A stretch of 64,000 nucleotides of DNA. Source: Lachnobacterium bovis DSM 14045. GTDB taxonomy: Bacteria > Bacillota > Clostridia > Lachnospirales > Lachnospiraceae. The DNA is taken from NCBI RefSeq assembly GCF_900107245.1, contig NZ_FNPG01000007.1, positions 1 through 64,000 of the forward strand. Reading direction: 5' to 3'. Shown here one piece after another: positions 18,336 to 27,015 of this stretch. The position numbers and the translations under genes were made by a program. Within the stretch, counting starts at the first letter, position 1. Each line of letters opens with the position of its first letter. Below the pieces are notes generated by a model. It did not search any database and was not told where the DNA came from. It saw only the letters and a list, made by a program, of their open reading frames with translations.

Positions 18336-18485
18336 GTGAATATTGCTAAAAATAAAAATCACAGATAAGGAAAGGAAAAAAAATTTATAAGATAGTCTTA
18401 TAAAAGAGGTAAAATTGACAAAATTTCTTATATAATAGTAAGTTTTTTCTACATTGGATAATGCTTTAAAAATGCTGTACTTTCA

Positions 18486-18515
18486 TTGACTTTATAAAAG
18501 TGAGTGTATTATAAT
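18486..18515 (+). promoter_or_regulatory. Promoter of purC
   Basis: TTGACT (18486-18491), an 18-base spacer, TATAAT (18510-18515). Transcription would start near 18522, which rules out any purC start codon upstream of that and supports the ATG at 18648. Confidence 0.75.
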
Positions 18516-18647
18516 TTAGGCGTGCTGATGATTGCACATAAAAAGAAAATAAAAAAATATAAATCAAAAAAATGTAAGAATAATGTTATTGGTTTTAATA
18601 ATATGATATATATTACACAAACTTTTAGCATGAGATGGAGGACGAAA

Positions 18648-19529
18648 ATGAGCATTCAGGAATTTAAACCATTTAAAGAAGGAAAAGTTAGAGAGGTATA
18701 TGATAATGGAGATAGTTTAATTATTGTAGCTACTGACAGAATTTCCGCATTTGATAATATTTTAAAAAATAAAATCACAGACAAAGGGGCTATCTTAACA
18801 CAGATGTCTAAATTTTGGTTTGATTATACAAAGGATGTAGTTCAGAATCACATGCTTTCAGTTGATGTTAAAGATATGCCAGAATATTTCCAACAGGAAA
18901 GATTTGATGGTAATAGTATGATGTGTAAAAAACTTGAAATGTTACCAATTGAATGTATCGTAAGAGGATATATTACAGGTTCAGGTTGGGCAAGTTATCA
19001 GGAAAATCAAACAGTTTGTGGTATAAAATTACCAGAAGGTTTAATCGAATCTGATAAATTAGCTGAGCCAATCTATACACCTAGTACAAAAGCTGAATTA
19101 GGTGATCATGATGAAAATATTTCATTTGAAAAGAGCATTGAAGTATTAGAAAAAATTTATCCAGGAAAAGGCGAATATTACGCAACACAACTTAAAGAAA
19201 AAACTATTGCTCTTTACAAAAAATGTGCAGAATATGCACTAAGTAAAGGAATCATTATCGCAGATACAAAATTTGAATTTGGTTTAAATGAAAATGGTGA
19301 AGTAGTATTAGGAGATGAGATGCTAACTCCAGATAGCTCAAGATTCTGGCCATTAGAAGGCTATAAACCAGGACAGTCACAGCCATCATTTGATAAACAG
19401 TTTGTAAGAGATTGGTTAAAACAGAACAAAGATAATGATAATTTATTACCAGAAGAAGTTGTTAATAAGACAATTGAAAAATATAAAGAAGCATTTGAAT
19501 TATTAACAGGTGAAAAATTTTCTAGATAG
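18648..19529 (+). CDS. purC: Phosphoribosylaminoimidazole-succinocarboxamide synthase
   Basis: The 293-residue SAICAR synthetase ligates aspartate to CAIR with ATP in purine synthesis. Motifs are GKVREVYD, ATDRISAFD, ECIVRGYITGSGWASY and the late DEMLTPDSSRFW. The open frame extends 48 codons further upstream, but that part overlaps the promoter and is Lys/Asn-rich without homology. The ATG at 18648 has GGAGG 8 bases upstream and starts the conserved domain. It is longer than Bacillus PurC (about 240) and nearer the yeast-type length. First gene of purC-purF-purB. Confidence 0.95.
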   Translation: MSIQEFKPFKEGKVREVYDNGDSLIIVATDRISAFDNILKNKITDKGAILTQMSKFWFDYTKDVVQNHMLSVDVKDMPEYFQQERFDGNSMMCKKLEMLPIECIVRGYITGSGWASYQENQTVCGIKLPEGLIESDKLAEPIYTPSTKAELGDHDENISFEKSIEVLEKIYPGKGEYYATQLKEKTIALYKKCAEYALSKGIIIADTKFEFGLNENGEVVLGDEMLTPDSSRFWPLEGYKPGQSQPSFDKQFVRDWLKQNKDNDNLLPEEVVNKTIEKYKEAFELLTGEKFSR

Positions 19530-19561
19530 TTTAATTAATTTAAGGATTGATGGAGAAATCA

Positions 19562-21052
19562 ATGAATAATAATATTATGAATTTTAATGAAACAGATACA
19601 CCTTGGGATGATTTACACGAAGAATGTGGTGTATTTGGTATGTATGATTTTGAAGGAAATGATGTTGCGTCATCTATATATTATGGTTTATTTGCATTAC
19701 AGCACAGAGGACAAGAAAGTGCCGGCATTGCGGTAAGTGATACTAAAAAAGGCAGAGCTAAAGTGACTTCTCATAAAGGAATGGGATTAGTTAATGAGGT
19801 TTTTAACAGTGAAATACTTGAATCATTAAAAGGTGATTTAGGAGTAGGACATGTTAGATATTCAACAGCTGGTTCATCAACTATAGAGAATGCGCAACCT
19901 TTAGTTTTAAATTATGTTAAAGGAACATTAGCTTTAGCGCATAATGGTAACTTGATTAATGCGAATGAGTTAAGAGAAGGTTTAGCACAAACAGGTGCAA
20001 TTTTCCAAACAACAATAGATTCGGAAGTTATTGCTTATCATATTGCTCGAGAGAGATTAAAAACAAAAACTGTTCAAGAAGCAGTTAGAGAAGCATGTAA
20101 AAAGTTAAAAGGTGCCTACTCTTTGGTAGTTGCAAGTCCTAGAAAATTAATAGGTGCAAGAGACCCATTTGGTTTTAAACCATTATGTATTGGAAAGCGT
20201 GATAACGCATATATTATTACATCTGAAACATGTGCTTTAGATACGATTGGAGCAACATTTGTTAGAGATGTTTTACCAGGTGAGGTAGTTACAATTACAG
20301 CTGAAGGTATCCAATCAGATAAAACTATGTGTTTACCAACAAGTTGTGAAGCACGTTGTATTTTTGAGTACATTTATTTTGCGAGATGCGATAGTAAAAT
20401 AGATGGTATAAGCGTATATGAGAGTAGATTAAAAGCAGGTAAGTTTTTGGCAAAAGATTCACCAGTTAAGGCAGACATTGTAACGGGTGTACCTGAATCA
20501 GGAAATGCTGCTGCATTAGGTTATTCTATGGAGTCAGGAATACCTTATGAACCTGCTTTTGTAAAAAATACATACGTTGGGAGAACTTTTATCAAACCTA
20601 AGCAAAGTAGTAGAGAGTCATCAGTTCAAGTTAAATTGAATGTTTTACGAGAAGCAGTATCCGGGAAAAGAGTAATCATGATTGATGATTCTATTGTTAG
20701 AGGTACAACATCAGATAGAATTGTTAAAATGCTCAGAATGGCTGGCGCAACAGAAGTTCATGTTAGAATTAGTTCGCCTCCATTTTTATGGCCATGCTAT
20801 TTTGGAACAGATATTCCAGCTAGGGAACAGCTTATAGCATATAATCGTTCAATTGAAGATATTAGAAAGATTATCGGAGCTGATTCACTAGGATATTTAG
20901 AGTTGGATAGATTGCCACAGCTTGCATTAGGATTAAACATTTGTCAGGGATGTTTTACAGGTAAATATCCTTTAGAACCTCCAAAAGATGATATTCGAGG
21001 AGAGTATTTTGACAAAGAAGATGATATAGAAAAAAAGAATGCTAATAAATAA
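19562..21052 (+). CDS. purF: Amidophosphoribosyltransferase
   Basis: The 496-residue enzyme catalyses the committed step of purine synthesis, making phosphoribosylamine from PRPP and glutamine. The N-terminal nucleophile hydrolase domain has Cys22 (HEECGVFG) after a propeptide that should be removed. The phosphoribosyltransferase domain carries the PRPP loop VIMIDDSIVRGTT. Cysteines in ARCIFEYIYF, WPCYFGTD and NICQGCFTGKYP match the 4Fe-4S ligands of the Bacillus-type enzyme, which is oxygen-sensitive. I chose the ATG at 19562 because GGAG (19551-19554) is well spaced to it; the ATG at 19550 and TTG at 19547 lack such a site. It lies 32 bases after purC. Confidence 0.94.
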   Translation: MNNNIMNFNETDTPWDDLHEECGVFGMYDFEGNDVASSIYYGLFALQHRGQESAGIAVSDTKKGRAKVTSHKGMGLVNEVFNSEILESLKGDLGVGHVRYSTAGSSTIENAQPLVLNYVKGTLALAHNGNLINANELREGLAQTGAIFQTTIDSEVIAYHIARERLKTKTVQEAVREACKKLKGAYSLVVASPRKLIGARDPFGFKPLCIGKRDNAYIITSETCALDTIGATFVRDVLPGEVVTITAEGIQSDKTMCLPTSCEARCIFEYIYFARCDSKIDGISVYESRLKAGKFLAKDSPVKADIVTGVPESGNAAALGYSMESGIPYEPAFVKNTYVGRTFIKPKQSSRESSVQVKLNVLREAVSGKRVIMIDDSIVRGTTSDRIVKMLRMAGATEVHVRISSPPFLWPCYFGTDIPAREQLIAYNRSIEDIRKIIGADSLGYLELDRLPQLALGLNICQGCFTGKYPLEPPKDDIRGEYFDKEDDIEKKNANK

Positions 21053-21136
21053 TGAATATGAAATTAGCAAACAATATAAAATTAGCAAATTAATATATGA
21101 TTGTTAAATAGTAAGTTTTTTATTAAGGAGAAAAAT

Positions 21137-22588
21137 ATGAGTACAGATAGATATTCAAGCCCATTATCAGAGAGATATGCCAGCAAAGAAATGCAGTATA
21201 TTTTTTCACAGGATATGAAATTTACAACTTGGAGAAAATTATGGATTGCTTTAGCTGAAACTGAAATGGAATTAGGTTTAAGTGAGAATGGTAAGCCTGT
21301 AATTACACAGGAACAAATTGATGAATTAAAAGCGCACGTTGATGATATTAATTATGACGTTGCAGTTGAAAGAGAAAAATTAGTTCGTCATGACGTTATG
21401 AGCCACGTATATGCTTATGGACAGCAGTGTCCAAAAGCAGCAGGTATTATTCATCTAGGAGCAACAAGCTGTTTTGTTGGTGATAATACAGATATTATTA
21501 TTATGTCTGAAGCTTTAAAATTAGTTCATAAGAAACTTATTAGTGTTATTAAAGAATTAGCTGATTTCGCTAAGAAAAATAAAGATTTACCAACACTTGC
21601 GTTTACACATTTTCAGCCTGCACAGCCAACAACAGTTGGAAAAAGAGCTACTTTATGGATGAATGAATTTGTAATGGATTTAGAAGATTTAGAGTATGTT
21701 TTAGATTCATTAAAACTACTTGGATCTAAAGGAACAACTGGAACACAGGCTAGTTTCTTAGAGTTATTTAATGGAGACAACGAAACAATTGATAAGATTG
21801 ATCCTATGATTGCAAAAAAAATGGGATTCAAAGAATGTTATCCAGTATCAGGACAGACTTATTCAAGAAAAGTTGATACTCGTGTAGCAAACGTTTTAGC
21901 AGGTATTGCTGCAAGTGCTCATAAAATGTCAAATGATATTAGATTATTACAGCACTTAAAAGAAGTTGAAGAACCATTCGAAAAGAATCAAATCGGTTCA
22001 TCTGCAATGGCATATAAGAGAAATCCAATGAGAAGTGAGAGAATTGCGTCATTGTCAAGATACGTTATGGTTGATGCGTTAAATCCAGCAATTACTTCAG
22101 CTACACAGTGGTTTGAAAGAACATTAGATGATTCAGCTAACAAGAGATTATCTATTCCAGAAGGCTTCTTAGCAATTGATGGAATTTTAGACTTATGCTT
22201 AAATGTAGTAGATGGTCTTGTTGTATATCCAAAAGTTATTGAAAAACACTTTATGGCAGAAATTCCATTTATGGCTACAGAAAATATTATGATGGATGCT
22301 GTAAAACAGGGTGGAAATAGACAAGAATTACATGAAAAAATAAGACAATTATCTATGGAAGCTGGTAGACATGTTAAAGAAGAAGGAAAAGATAACGATC
22401 TAATTGACCTAATCGCTGCAGATTCTTCATTTGGATTAACAAAATCAGAAATCATGAAAAAATTAAGACCAGAATTATATGTTGGTCGTGCACCACGTCA
22501 GGTTGAAGTTTATTTAAGAGATGTAATCAAACCAATCATTGATGCACATAAAGATGAAGTTGGAGTTAAAGCAGAGATAAACGTTTAA
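21137..22588 (+). CDS. purB: Adenylosuccinate lyase
   Basis: The 483-residue fumarase-superfamily lyase splits SAICAR and adenylosuccinate, acting twice in purine synthesis. It has the family signature SSAMAYKRNPMRSE (around residue 290), the catalytic-site segment GATSCFVGDN and the His in THFQPAQPTTVGKR. It is longer than the Bacillus enzyme (431) and closer to the long type of about 480. An in-frame ATG at 21101 exists, but AAGGAG at 21125-21130 points to 21137. It is 84 bases after purF and ends at a complex terminator. Confidence 0.95.
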   Translation: MSTDRYSSPLSERYASKEMQYIFSQDMKFTTWRKLWIALAETEMELGLSENGKPVITQEQIDELKAHVDDINYDVAVEREKLVRHDVMSHVYAYGQQCPKAAGIIHLGATSCFVGDNTDIIIMSEALKLVHKKLISVIKELADFAKKNKDLPTLAFTHFQPAQPTTVGKRATLWMNEFVMDLEDLEYVLDSLKLLGSKGTTGTQASFLELFNGDNETIDKIDPMIAKKMGFKECYPVSGQTYSRKVDTRVANVLAGIAASAHKMSNDIRLLQHLKEVEEPFEKNQIGSSAMAYKRNPMRSERIASLSRYVMVDALNPAITSATQWFERTLDDSANKRLSIPEGFLAIDGILDLCLNVVDGLVVYPKVIEKHFMAEIPFMATENIMMDAVKQGGNRQELHEKIRQLSMEAGRHVKEEGKDNDLIDLIAADSSFGLTKSEIMKKLRPELYVGRAPRQVEVYLRDVIKPIIDAHKDEVGVKAEINV

Positions 22589-22658
22589 TTTAAATATTTA
22601 AAATATTATATATAGAATAATATTATTTTTGCACTTCAATGCTTTGCAAATAAAAAAA

Positions 22659-22753
22659 GGATGCTTTTCTACGAAGATGTACCGATCCCAAAAAGTTAGA
22701 CCAAAAAATTTAACGATTGGAGGTCGGTACATAGAAGGCATCCTTATTTTTTT
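22659..22753 (+). terminator. Terminator of purB with an inserted palindrome
   Basis: The outer arms GGATGC (22659-22664) plus TTTTCTA, and TAGAAG plus GCATCC (22738-22743), close a long hairpin followed by TTATTTTTTT. The loop of this terminator is occupied by a second large palindrome (22677-22732). Confidence 0.75.
22677..22732. repeat. 56-bp palindrome resembling joined IS3-family terminal repeats
   Basis: The left arm begins ATGTACCGATCCCAAAAAGT and the right arm, read on the minus strand, begins ATGTACCGACCTCCAATCGT. About 16 of the first 23 positions match. Text of the form TGTACCGAnCCCAAAAAGTTAGAC is typical of the outer ends of IS3-family elements. No transposase lies between the arms, so this is best read as a residue or minimal non-autonomous element. 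The family assignment is from memory and not verified. Confidence 0.5.
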
Positions 22754-22880
22754 ATTTATTTTTTGATGCAAATAAAATGCAACTTTGTAATTTATCTTAT
22801 AATATATTTCAATTGTAATGTATTCTATTTATATTATGATTTAAATAACTTCCAACATTGTTACATGTTTTATAAAACAT

Positions 22881-23951
22881 TTAAATTGTAGTTCCGTTTA
22901 TTTTTTTAATCATTCTGTCAGGATGATTTGCGTATGCAACAGCGGTATGTTTTGAAATTATTCCATCAACATACAATTTATAGATGCTTGAGTCCATAGT
23001 TACCATATTTTGAGATGAAGCTGTGTAAATTATTCCTTCAAGCTGGTGATTTTTTTCTTCTCGAATAAGTGTGCGAATTGCAGGGTTTACAAACATAATC
23101 TCAAAAGCTGGTATGATTTTACCATCTATTGAAGGTATTAGTTTCTGGGAAACAACAGCTTTTAAAACACTTGAAAGTTGTATTGCAATTTGATGTTGTT
23201 GTGTTGCAGGAAAGGCATCTGTAATTCTATCAATTGTGTGAGATGCACCAATTGTATGTAATGTTGAAAAAATTAAATGACCAGTTTCGGCAGCAGTTAC
23301 GGCAACATTCATGGTTTCATAATCTCGCATTTCACCAAGTAAAATGACATCAGGACTTTGTCGAAGAGATGCTCTAAGTGCGGTTAAATAGCTTTGAGAA
23401 TCAGTGTTTATTTCCCTTTGAGTGACAATACTTTTTTCATGGCGATGAAGATACTCTATAGGATCTTCTAGTGTAATTATATGTTTTTCCTGTTCTTTAT
23501 TTATTTTATCAATTATACATGCTAGGGTTGTGGATTTTCCGCTACCGGCAAGACCTGTAACAAGAACTAGGCCATTTTTTAGGTTGGCGAGATTCATCAC
23601 TGTTTCAGGAATACCAATATCTGAAGGATTAGGCAAATCAAAAGTTATTACCCTGATTACTGCGGAGAGAGAGCCACGTTGTTTAAAAGTACAAACTCTA
23701 AAACGAGAAACTCCTGGAATGGCAAACGAAAAATCATCGTCACCATGTTCAAGTAAATGAGTAATATCATTATCTGTAGTTAATTCATAGATTTGTGATA
23801 CTAATTCCTTCGTTTGATCAGGTATTAATTTTTTATCATCTAAAAGAATCATGTTTTCATTTATGCGGTATGTTAAAGGACGTCCTGTTATTATAAAAAT
23901 ATCAGAAGCTCCTTGTTTGGTCGCATTTTTTAAAACATCGATAACATTCAT
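22881..23951 (-). CDS. pilT: PilT-family twitching-motility ATPase
   Basis: The 356-residue hexameric ATPase of the type II/IV secretion superfamily is of the kind that drives pilus retraction. The Walker A is GLAGSGKST at residues 133-141, the Asp-box region is ITLEDPIEYLH, Walker B is VILLGEMRDYETM and the His box is in TGHLIFSTLHT. Length (about 350) and the AIRALIREEK-type C-terminus (here NPAIRTLIREEKNHQ) favour PilT over PilB. It is the last gene of a seven-gene minus-strand cluster with a PilC homologue and pilin-like small proteins. No PilB, prepilin peptidase or obvious major pilin is in the window. Confidence 0.88.
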   Translation of the reverse strand: MNVIDVLKNATKQGASDIFIITGRPLTYRINENMILLDDKKLIPDQTKELVSQIYELTTDNDITHLLEHGDDDFSFAIPGVSRFRVCTFKQRGSLSAVIRVITFDLPNPSDIGIPETVMNLANLKNGLVLVTGLAGSGKSTTLACIIDKINKEQEKHIITLEDPIEYLHRHEKSIVTQREINTDSQSYLTALRASLRQSPDVILLGEMRDYETMNVAVTAAETGHLIFSTLHTIGASHTIDRITDAFPATQQHQIAIQLSSVLKAVVSQKLIPSIDGKIIPAFEIMFVNPAIRTLIREEKNHQLEGIIYTASSQNMVTMDSSIYKLYVDGIISKHTAVAYANHPDRMIKKINGTTI

Positions 23952-23974
23952 AATTGTGTTGCCCCTTTCCCTTA

Positions 23975-24517
23975 TTAATCACCAGTATACACATTAAGAG
24001 TATCGTCAATTGGTTCATTGATTTCTACTTTCTCGTTCCATCCTTTAATTTGAAAGAAAACATCATTTGAGTTAAATGGGTATTTTATATAAATAATTGT
24101 TTCAAGTTTTCGGGATTTAGAAATTTTTGTTGAAAATTCAAAATAAAAACTTGTTCCAGCTGAACTTTGAATAGTTAGTTTATTTTTTAAATTTGTATAA
24201 AACTGTCCAGAAAACTTTTGCAATTCATTAAAAGCATTTGTATAATATTCCGACTCTGAGTTACAGTTAGAATAGCATTTGAATAAAACATCATCTATTT
24301 TTTCTAATTCTTCATTTGCTAAACAACGAGCCTTGTAATAGTCGGAATTTTTTTTCGTAATCTTATACGATAATTGATAGTCATATTTTGATGTAATATA
24401 AGTTAGAATTGTAAACGATAGCACACACATAATTGTAAGAATGGTTACAATTGAACTTATTCCGTAGTTTGAAAATTTTCTTGTGCTTTTTGGTTTGCGT
24501 ATTGTAAAATTATTCAT
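23975..24517 (-). CDS. Small membrane-anchored protein of the pilus-like cluster
   Basis: The 180-residue protein was not recognised by family. A short basic N-terminus (about 20 residues) is followed by one hydrophobic segment at about residues 21-43 (SSIVTILTIMCVLSFTILTY), then a polar domain. Together these suggest a single-pass protein with the bulk outside the membrane, like the accessory minor pilin PilX. The classic GFTLIE cleavage motif is absent. GGGAG lies upstream of the start. It lies 23 bases from pilT and 23 from the upstream gene, so it is part of the same operon. Confidence 0.65.
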   Translation of the reverse strand: MNNFTIRKPKSTRKFSNYGISSIVTILTIMCVLSFTILTYITSKYDYQLSYKITKKNSDYYKARCLANEELEKIDDVLFKCYSNCNSESEYYTNAFNELQKFSGQFYTNLKNKLTIQSSAGTSFYFEFSTKISKSRKLETIIYIKYPFNSNDVFFQIKGWNEKVEINEPIDDTLNVYTGD

Positions 24518-24540
24518 ATTTTTCTCCCTAAGCTAGAGCT

Positions 24541-24990
24541 TTAGTTGTAATCAATTACGTGTTTTTGTAAATATCGATTTGATTTAAGTGAATAAATTCT
24601 TGTTTTATTTTTCCTGTTATAGCAAGATATAAGTATTTTAGAATAGTGTTTACGATTATTTGTTATTTTTACTAAACAGTAATATTTGCTTTTCTTTTCA
24701 GGTGCATTTTGGAAATTATTATCAAAATAAATAATTAAGTGATCATGTAAATCCGTTGAGTATGGAAAAGCTACCAATAAAGACTCAAAATCATTATTCC
24801 CATGTTCAAAAATATTTGCAATTCTACTGCAAATAATTGTTGAATCATGAAGCTCTTTAGAGGATTCAGTAAGTTTTGTAGATTTAATGAAAAATTGCAT
24901 ACATAATCCCAAAATAGTTAAAAACAATAAAAGATTAATCATTAATTCAATTAAAAATAAACTAGATTGGTGATTTGTTATTTTTTTCAT
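24541..24990 (-). CDS. Prepilin-like protein with atypical cleavage site
   Basis: The 149-residue protein has the N-terminus of a type IV prepilin: a short basic leader, then SLFLIELMINLLLFLTIL. This matches the LIEL core with the +5 glutamate and a long hydrophobic helix. The residue before the expected cleavage point is Ser, not the usual Gly. The rest is a small polar domain without recognised family. It is probably a minor pseudopilin of the cluster's machine. AAAGGAG lies 7 bases upstream of the start. Confidence 0.7.
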   Translation of the reverse strand: MKKITNHQSSLFLIELMINLLLFLTILGLCMQFFIKSTKLTESSKELHDSTIICSRIANIFEHGNNDFESLLVAFPYSTDLHDHLIIYFDNNFQNAPEKKSKYYCLVKITNNRKHYSKILISCYNRKNKTRIYSLKSNRYLQKHVIDYN

Positions 24991-25014
24991 AATAATCTCC
25001 TTTGATGAAACTAT

Positions 25015-25536
25015 TTATATATAAACTATTTTTGCTGAATGTAGAAAAAAATCTAATACCTCATGATGGTTAGTTGATGCGGTATATTCAATGGTAAGAA
25101 GTTTTGCATAAGGTAAAGAGATCTTGAAATCCTTCGCAATTGCAATTTTTTGTCCAGCGTCAAGAGAAAAAATAGAATTTTCAGTAATAACTAATTCTCG
25201 TAAATAACCGTTATATACGTAAATGTAAGTTATGTATGAAGGTGATGTATCTCTTGAACATAAGGCAAGGGCAGTGGTTGTAGTGCCAGAAGAATCATAC
25301 AATTGTGAAATTTTAATTCCATTTTCATAATCATATTCATCTATTTTTTGGGTTAAATAAGCAGAACAAGAGCGTATATTAAAAAGTTCATTTATTTTTT
25401 TTGAATTATTATAATATATTTTTGCCCCTGATATAATTACAAATGAATTTGCTAATGAAAAAAATAAAAATAAAATAATCAAAAAAAATGAAGCAACTCT
25501 TGTTTTTCTTCTGTCAAATAAAAAAATTTTAAACAT
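25015..25536 (-). CDS. Single-pass membrane protein of the pilus-like cluster (possibly DUF4860-like)
   Basis: The 173-residue protein has a basic N-terminus (FDRRKTRVAS), one hydrophobic segment at about 15-37 and an extracytoplasmic domain with serine/threonine-rich loops (DSSGTTTTALALCS). Short proteins of this layout, often annotated DUF4860, accompany type II/IV secretion-like clusters in Lachnospiraceae; that link is from memory. AAGGAG lies upstream of the start. Function unknown. It lies between two other small membrane proteins in the same operon. Confidence 0.65.
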   Translation of the reverse strand: MFKIFLFDRRKTRVASFFLIILFLFFSLANSFVIISGAKIYYNNSKKINELFNIRSCSAYLTQKIDEYDYENGIKISQLYDSSGTTTTALALCSRDTSPSYITYIYVYNGYLRELVITENSIFSLDAGQKIAIAKDFKISLPYAKLLTIEYTASTNHHEVLDFFLHSAKIVYI

Positions 25537-25549
25537 CTTCTCACACTCC

Positions 25550-25870
25550 TTATTTTTGTAGAACGATTATGTGAGGTCTGAGATTATCAGCAATAAATGT
25601 ATAATCTATATAAAACTTATTTGCATTATACGAAAAGCCATATTCTTTTATAATATAATCTAGACTAGGTGGGTAAAAGCCTTCGATACAATAACAAGTT
25701 GTAATGTTTTTTTCTAGGGCTTCTTCTAAAAAGACTTGCTCCTGAGCAAGACTACGATTGTTTAAATTGTCCGAAAAATAGGAAAAATCTAAAAACAGTG
25801 CGCTAAATAGAACAAAAATACTAAGAGGTAGAATTAAATTTTTCCAATTAAATTTATCATAATTAAACAT
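25550..25870 (-). CDS. Small single-pass membrane protein of the pilus-like cluster
   Basis: The 106-residue protein was not recognised. The open frame reaches back to 25969, but the ATG at 25870 has a textbook AAGGAGG six bases upstream, and the longer version would overlap the end of the PilC homologue gene by 23 bases. One hydrophobic helix at about residues 11-26 (LILPLSIFVLFSALFL) follows a short N-terminus. The C-terminal part (CIEGFYPPSLDYIIKEYGF) resembles the small conserved domain seen in some pseudopilin-cluster proteins. It is probably a structural or accessory part of the pilus-like machine. Confidence 0.65.
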   Translation of the reverse strand: MFNYDKFNWKNLILPLSIFVLFSALFLDFSYFSDNLNNRSLAQEQVFLEEALEKNITTCYCIEGFYPPSLDYIIKEYGFSYNANKFYIDYTFIADNLRPHIIVLQK

Positions 25871-25946
25871 ATTTGCCTCCTTGTGGCAATTTATAACCAT
25901 AATGAAATGATGTTTTTTACTATATACCATTAGGAATACACGCAAC

Positions 25947-27005
25947 CTATAAACTTGACATAATTCCAAGAAGCGGAGTAATAAATGTAAATAAAATCAA
26001 TGCTATTAGTATTGTCATAATAATTACAAGTGAAGGTTCTATAACTCCAATAAAACGGTTTACTTTTTCTAGAGCTTCATTTTCGTATTCGACGGATATA
26101 TCATTCATAATATCTTCTATTGATCCTGTTGTAAAACCAATATTAAGCCATGTTGAATACATATTTGAAAAAATATTGGAAAGAACAAGAGCTTTAGCAA
26201 ATGTTTCTCCATTTTCAATATGATGCTTACAAGCAGAGATATTATTAGTCATTAATGGATCATTTATTACTTTTTGGGCAAGTTCAATTCCATGATCAAT
26301 ATCTAGTCCGCTATAAAAAGTTAAATACATACAATTGGCAAAGCGGCTTCGCGATATTAATGCAGTTATTTTACTACCCAGGAAAAAAGTTTTCCCAAGA
26401 TCTGTTTTAAAAAAGAATATAATTAATCCTAAAAAAAACACAAGAAGGATAATTATTGCATATAAATAATGATTTAAGAAAACACTTATTTTAAGTAAAG
26501 CATTAGCTAGTCCTGTTACGTTAGTGCCAAGTTCATCATATATTTTTGTAAAAATCGGTAAAATTTTTACAATTAAAACCATAATCACACCAAGCATTAG
26601 AAATATCATTACGATTGGATAAAACAATGCATCTCGTATTGCCTGGCGAATATTAGATTCGCGTTCATAATATGTAGACAAGGAAAAGAGAGTGTCTTCT
26701 AGTTTTCCTGTTTCCTCACTAATTTCGAGCATTGATAACATATATTCAGGGAAAAGATTGGTCTCTTTTAATGCATCTGTAAGAGGAGTGCCTTCTTCCA
26801 TAGTTGTGTATAAATTATGCCAGAATTCTTTTGTACGTTTATCCTTTGTCTCTTCCACTAAAATAGAAATGCCAACATGTGCAGGTAGGCCAGCACGAAT
26901 AATCATTCCCATTTGCTTACAAAATGTAGAAATTTCAATTTGAGAAAGAGTTTTTTGTTTGTTGTGAAATCTATTCTTTTGGTGTTGATTTTCAGCAAAT
27001 GTCAT
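25947..27005 (-). CDS. Type II secretion/type IV pilus inner-membrane platform protein (GspF/PilC family)
   Basis: The 352-residue polytopic platform protein has two GspF domains. The first runs from SQIEISTFCKQMGMIIRAGL and the second from SRFANCMYLTFYSGLDIDHG. Hydrophobic helices are at the ends of each half. It recruits the cytoplasmic ATPase and moves pilin subunits. I chose the start at 27005 because AGGAGG lies directly upstream. The 18-codon extension to 27059 would overlap the preceding gene. It lies in an operon with pilT and the pilin-like genes. Confidence 0.85.
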   Translation of the reverse strand: MTFAENQHQKNRFHNKQKTLSQIEISTFCKQMGMIIRAGLPAHVGISILVEETKDKRTKEFWHNLYTTMEEGTPLTDALKETNLFPEYMLSMLEISEETGKLEDTLFSLSTYYERESNIRQAIRDALFYPIVMIFLMLGVIMVLIVKILPIFTKIYDELGTNVTGLANALLKISVFLNHYLYAIIILLVFFLGLIIFFFKTDLGKTFFLGSKITALISRSRFANCMYLTFYSGLDIDHGIELAQKVINDPLMTNNISACKHHIENGETFAKALVLSNIFSNMYSTWLNIGFTTGSIEDIMNDISVEYENEALEKVNRFIGVIEPSLVIIMTILIALILFTFITPLLGIMSSL

Positions 27006-27015
27006 TATATCCCTC

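Larger units (their letters stand above)
18197..18647 (+). other. Intergenic region between gpmI and purC
   Basis: It holds the gpmI terminator (18292-18335) and the purC promoter (18486-18515). A further TTGACA (18415-18420) has TATAAT only 10 bases away (18431-18436), too close to be a normal promoter. No purine riboswitch consensus was found. Confidence 0.55.

Noticed and set aside
18415-18436. A second purC promoter (TTGACA ... TATAAT)
   Set aside because: The spacer is only 10 bases, too short for sigma-A recognition.
18504-18647. A 48-codon N-terminal extension of purC
   Set aside because: It overlaps the -10 box and precedes the predicted transcription start; the ATG at 18648 has GGAGG and starts the conserved domain.
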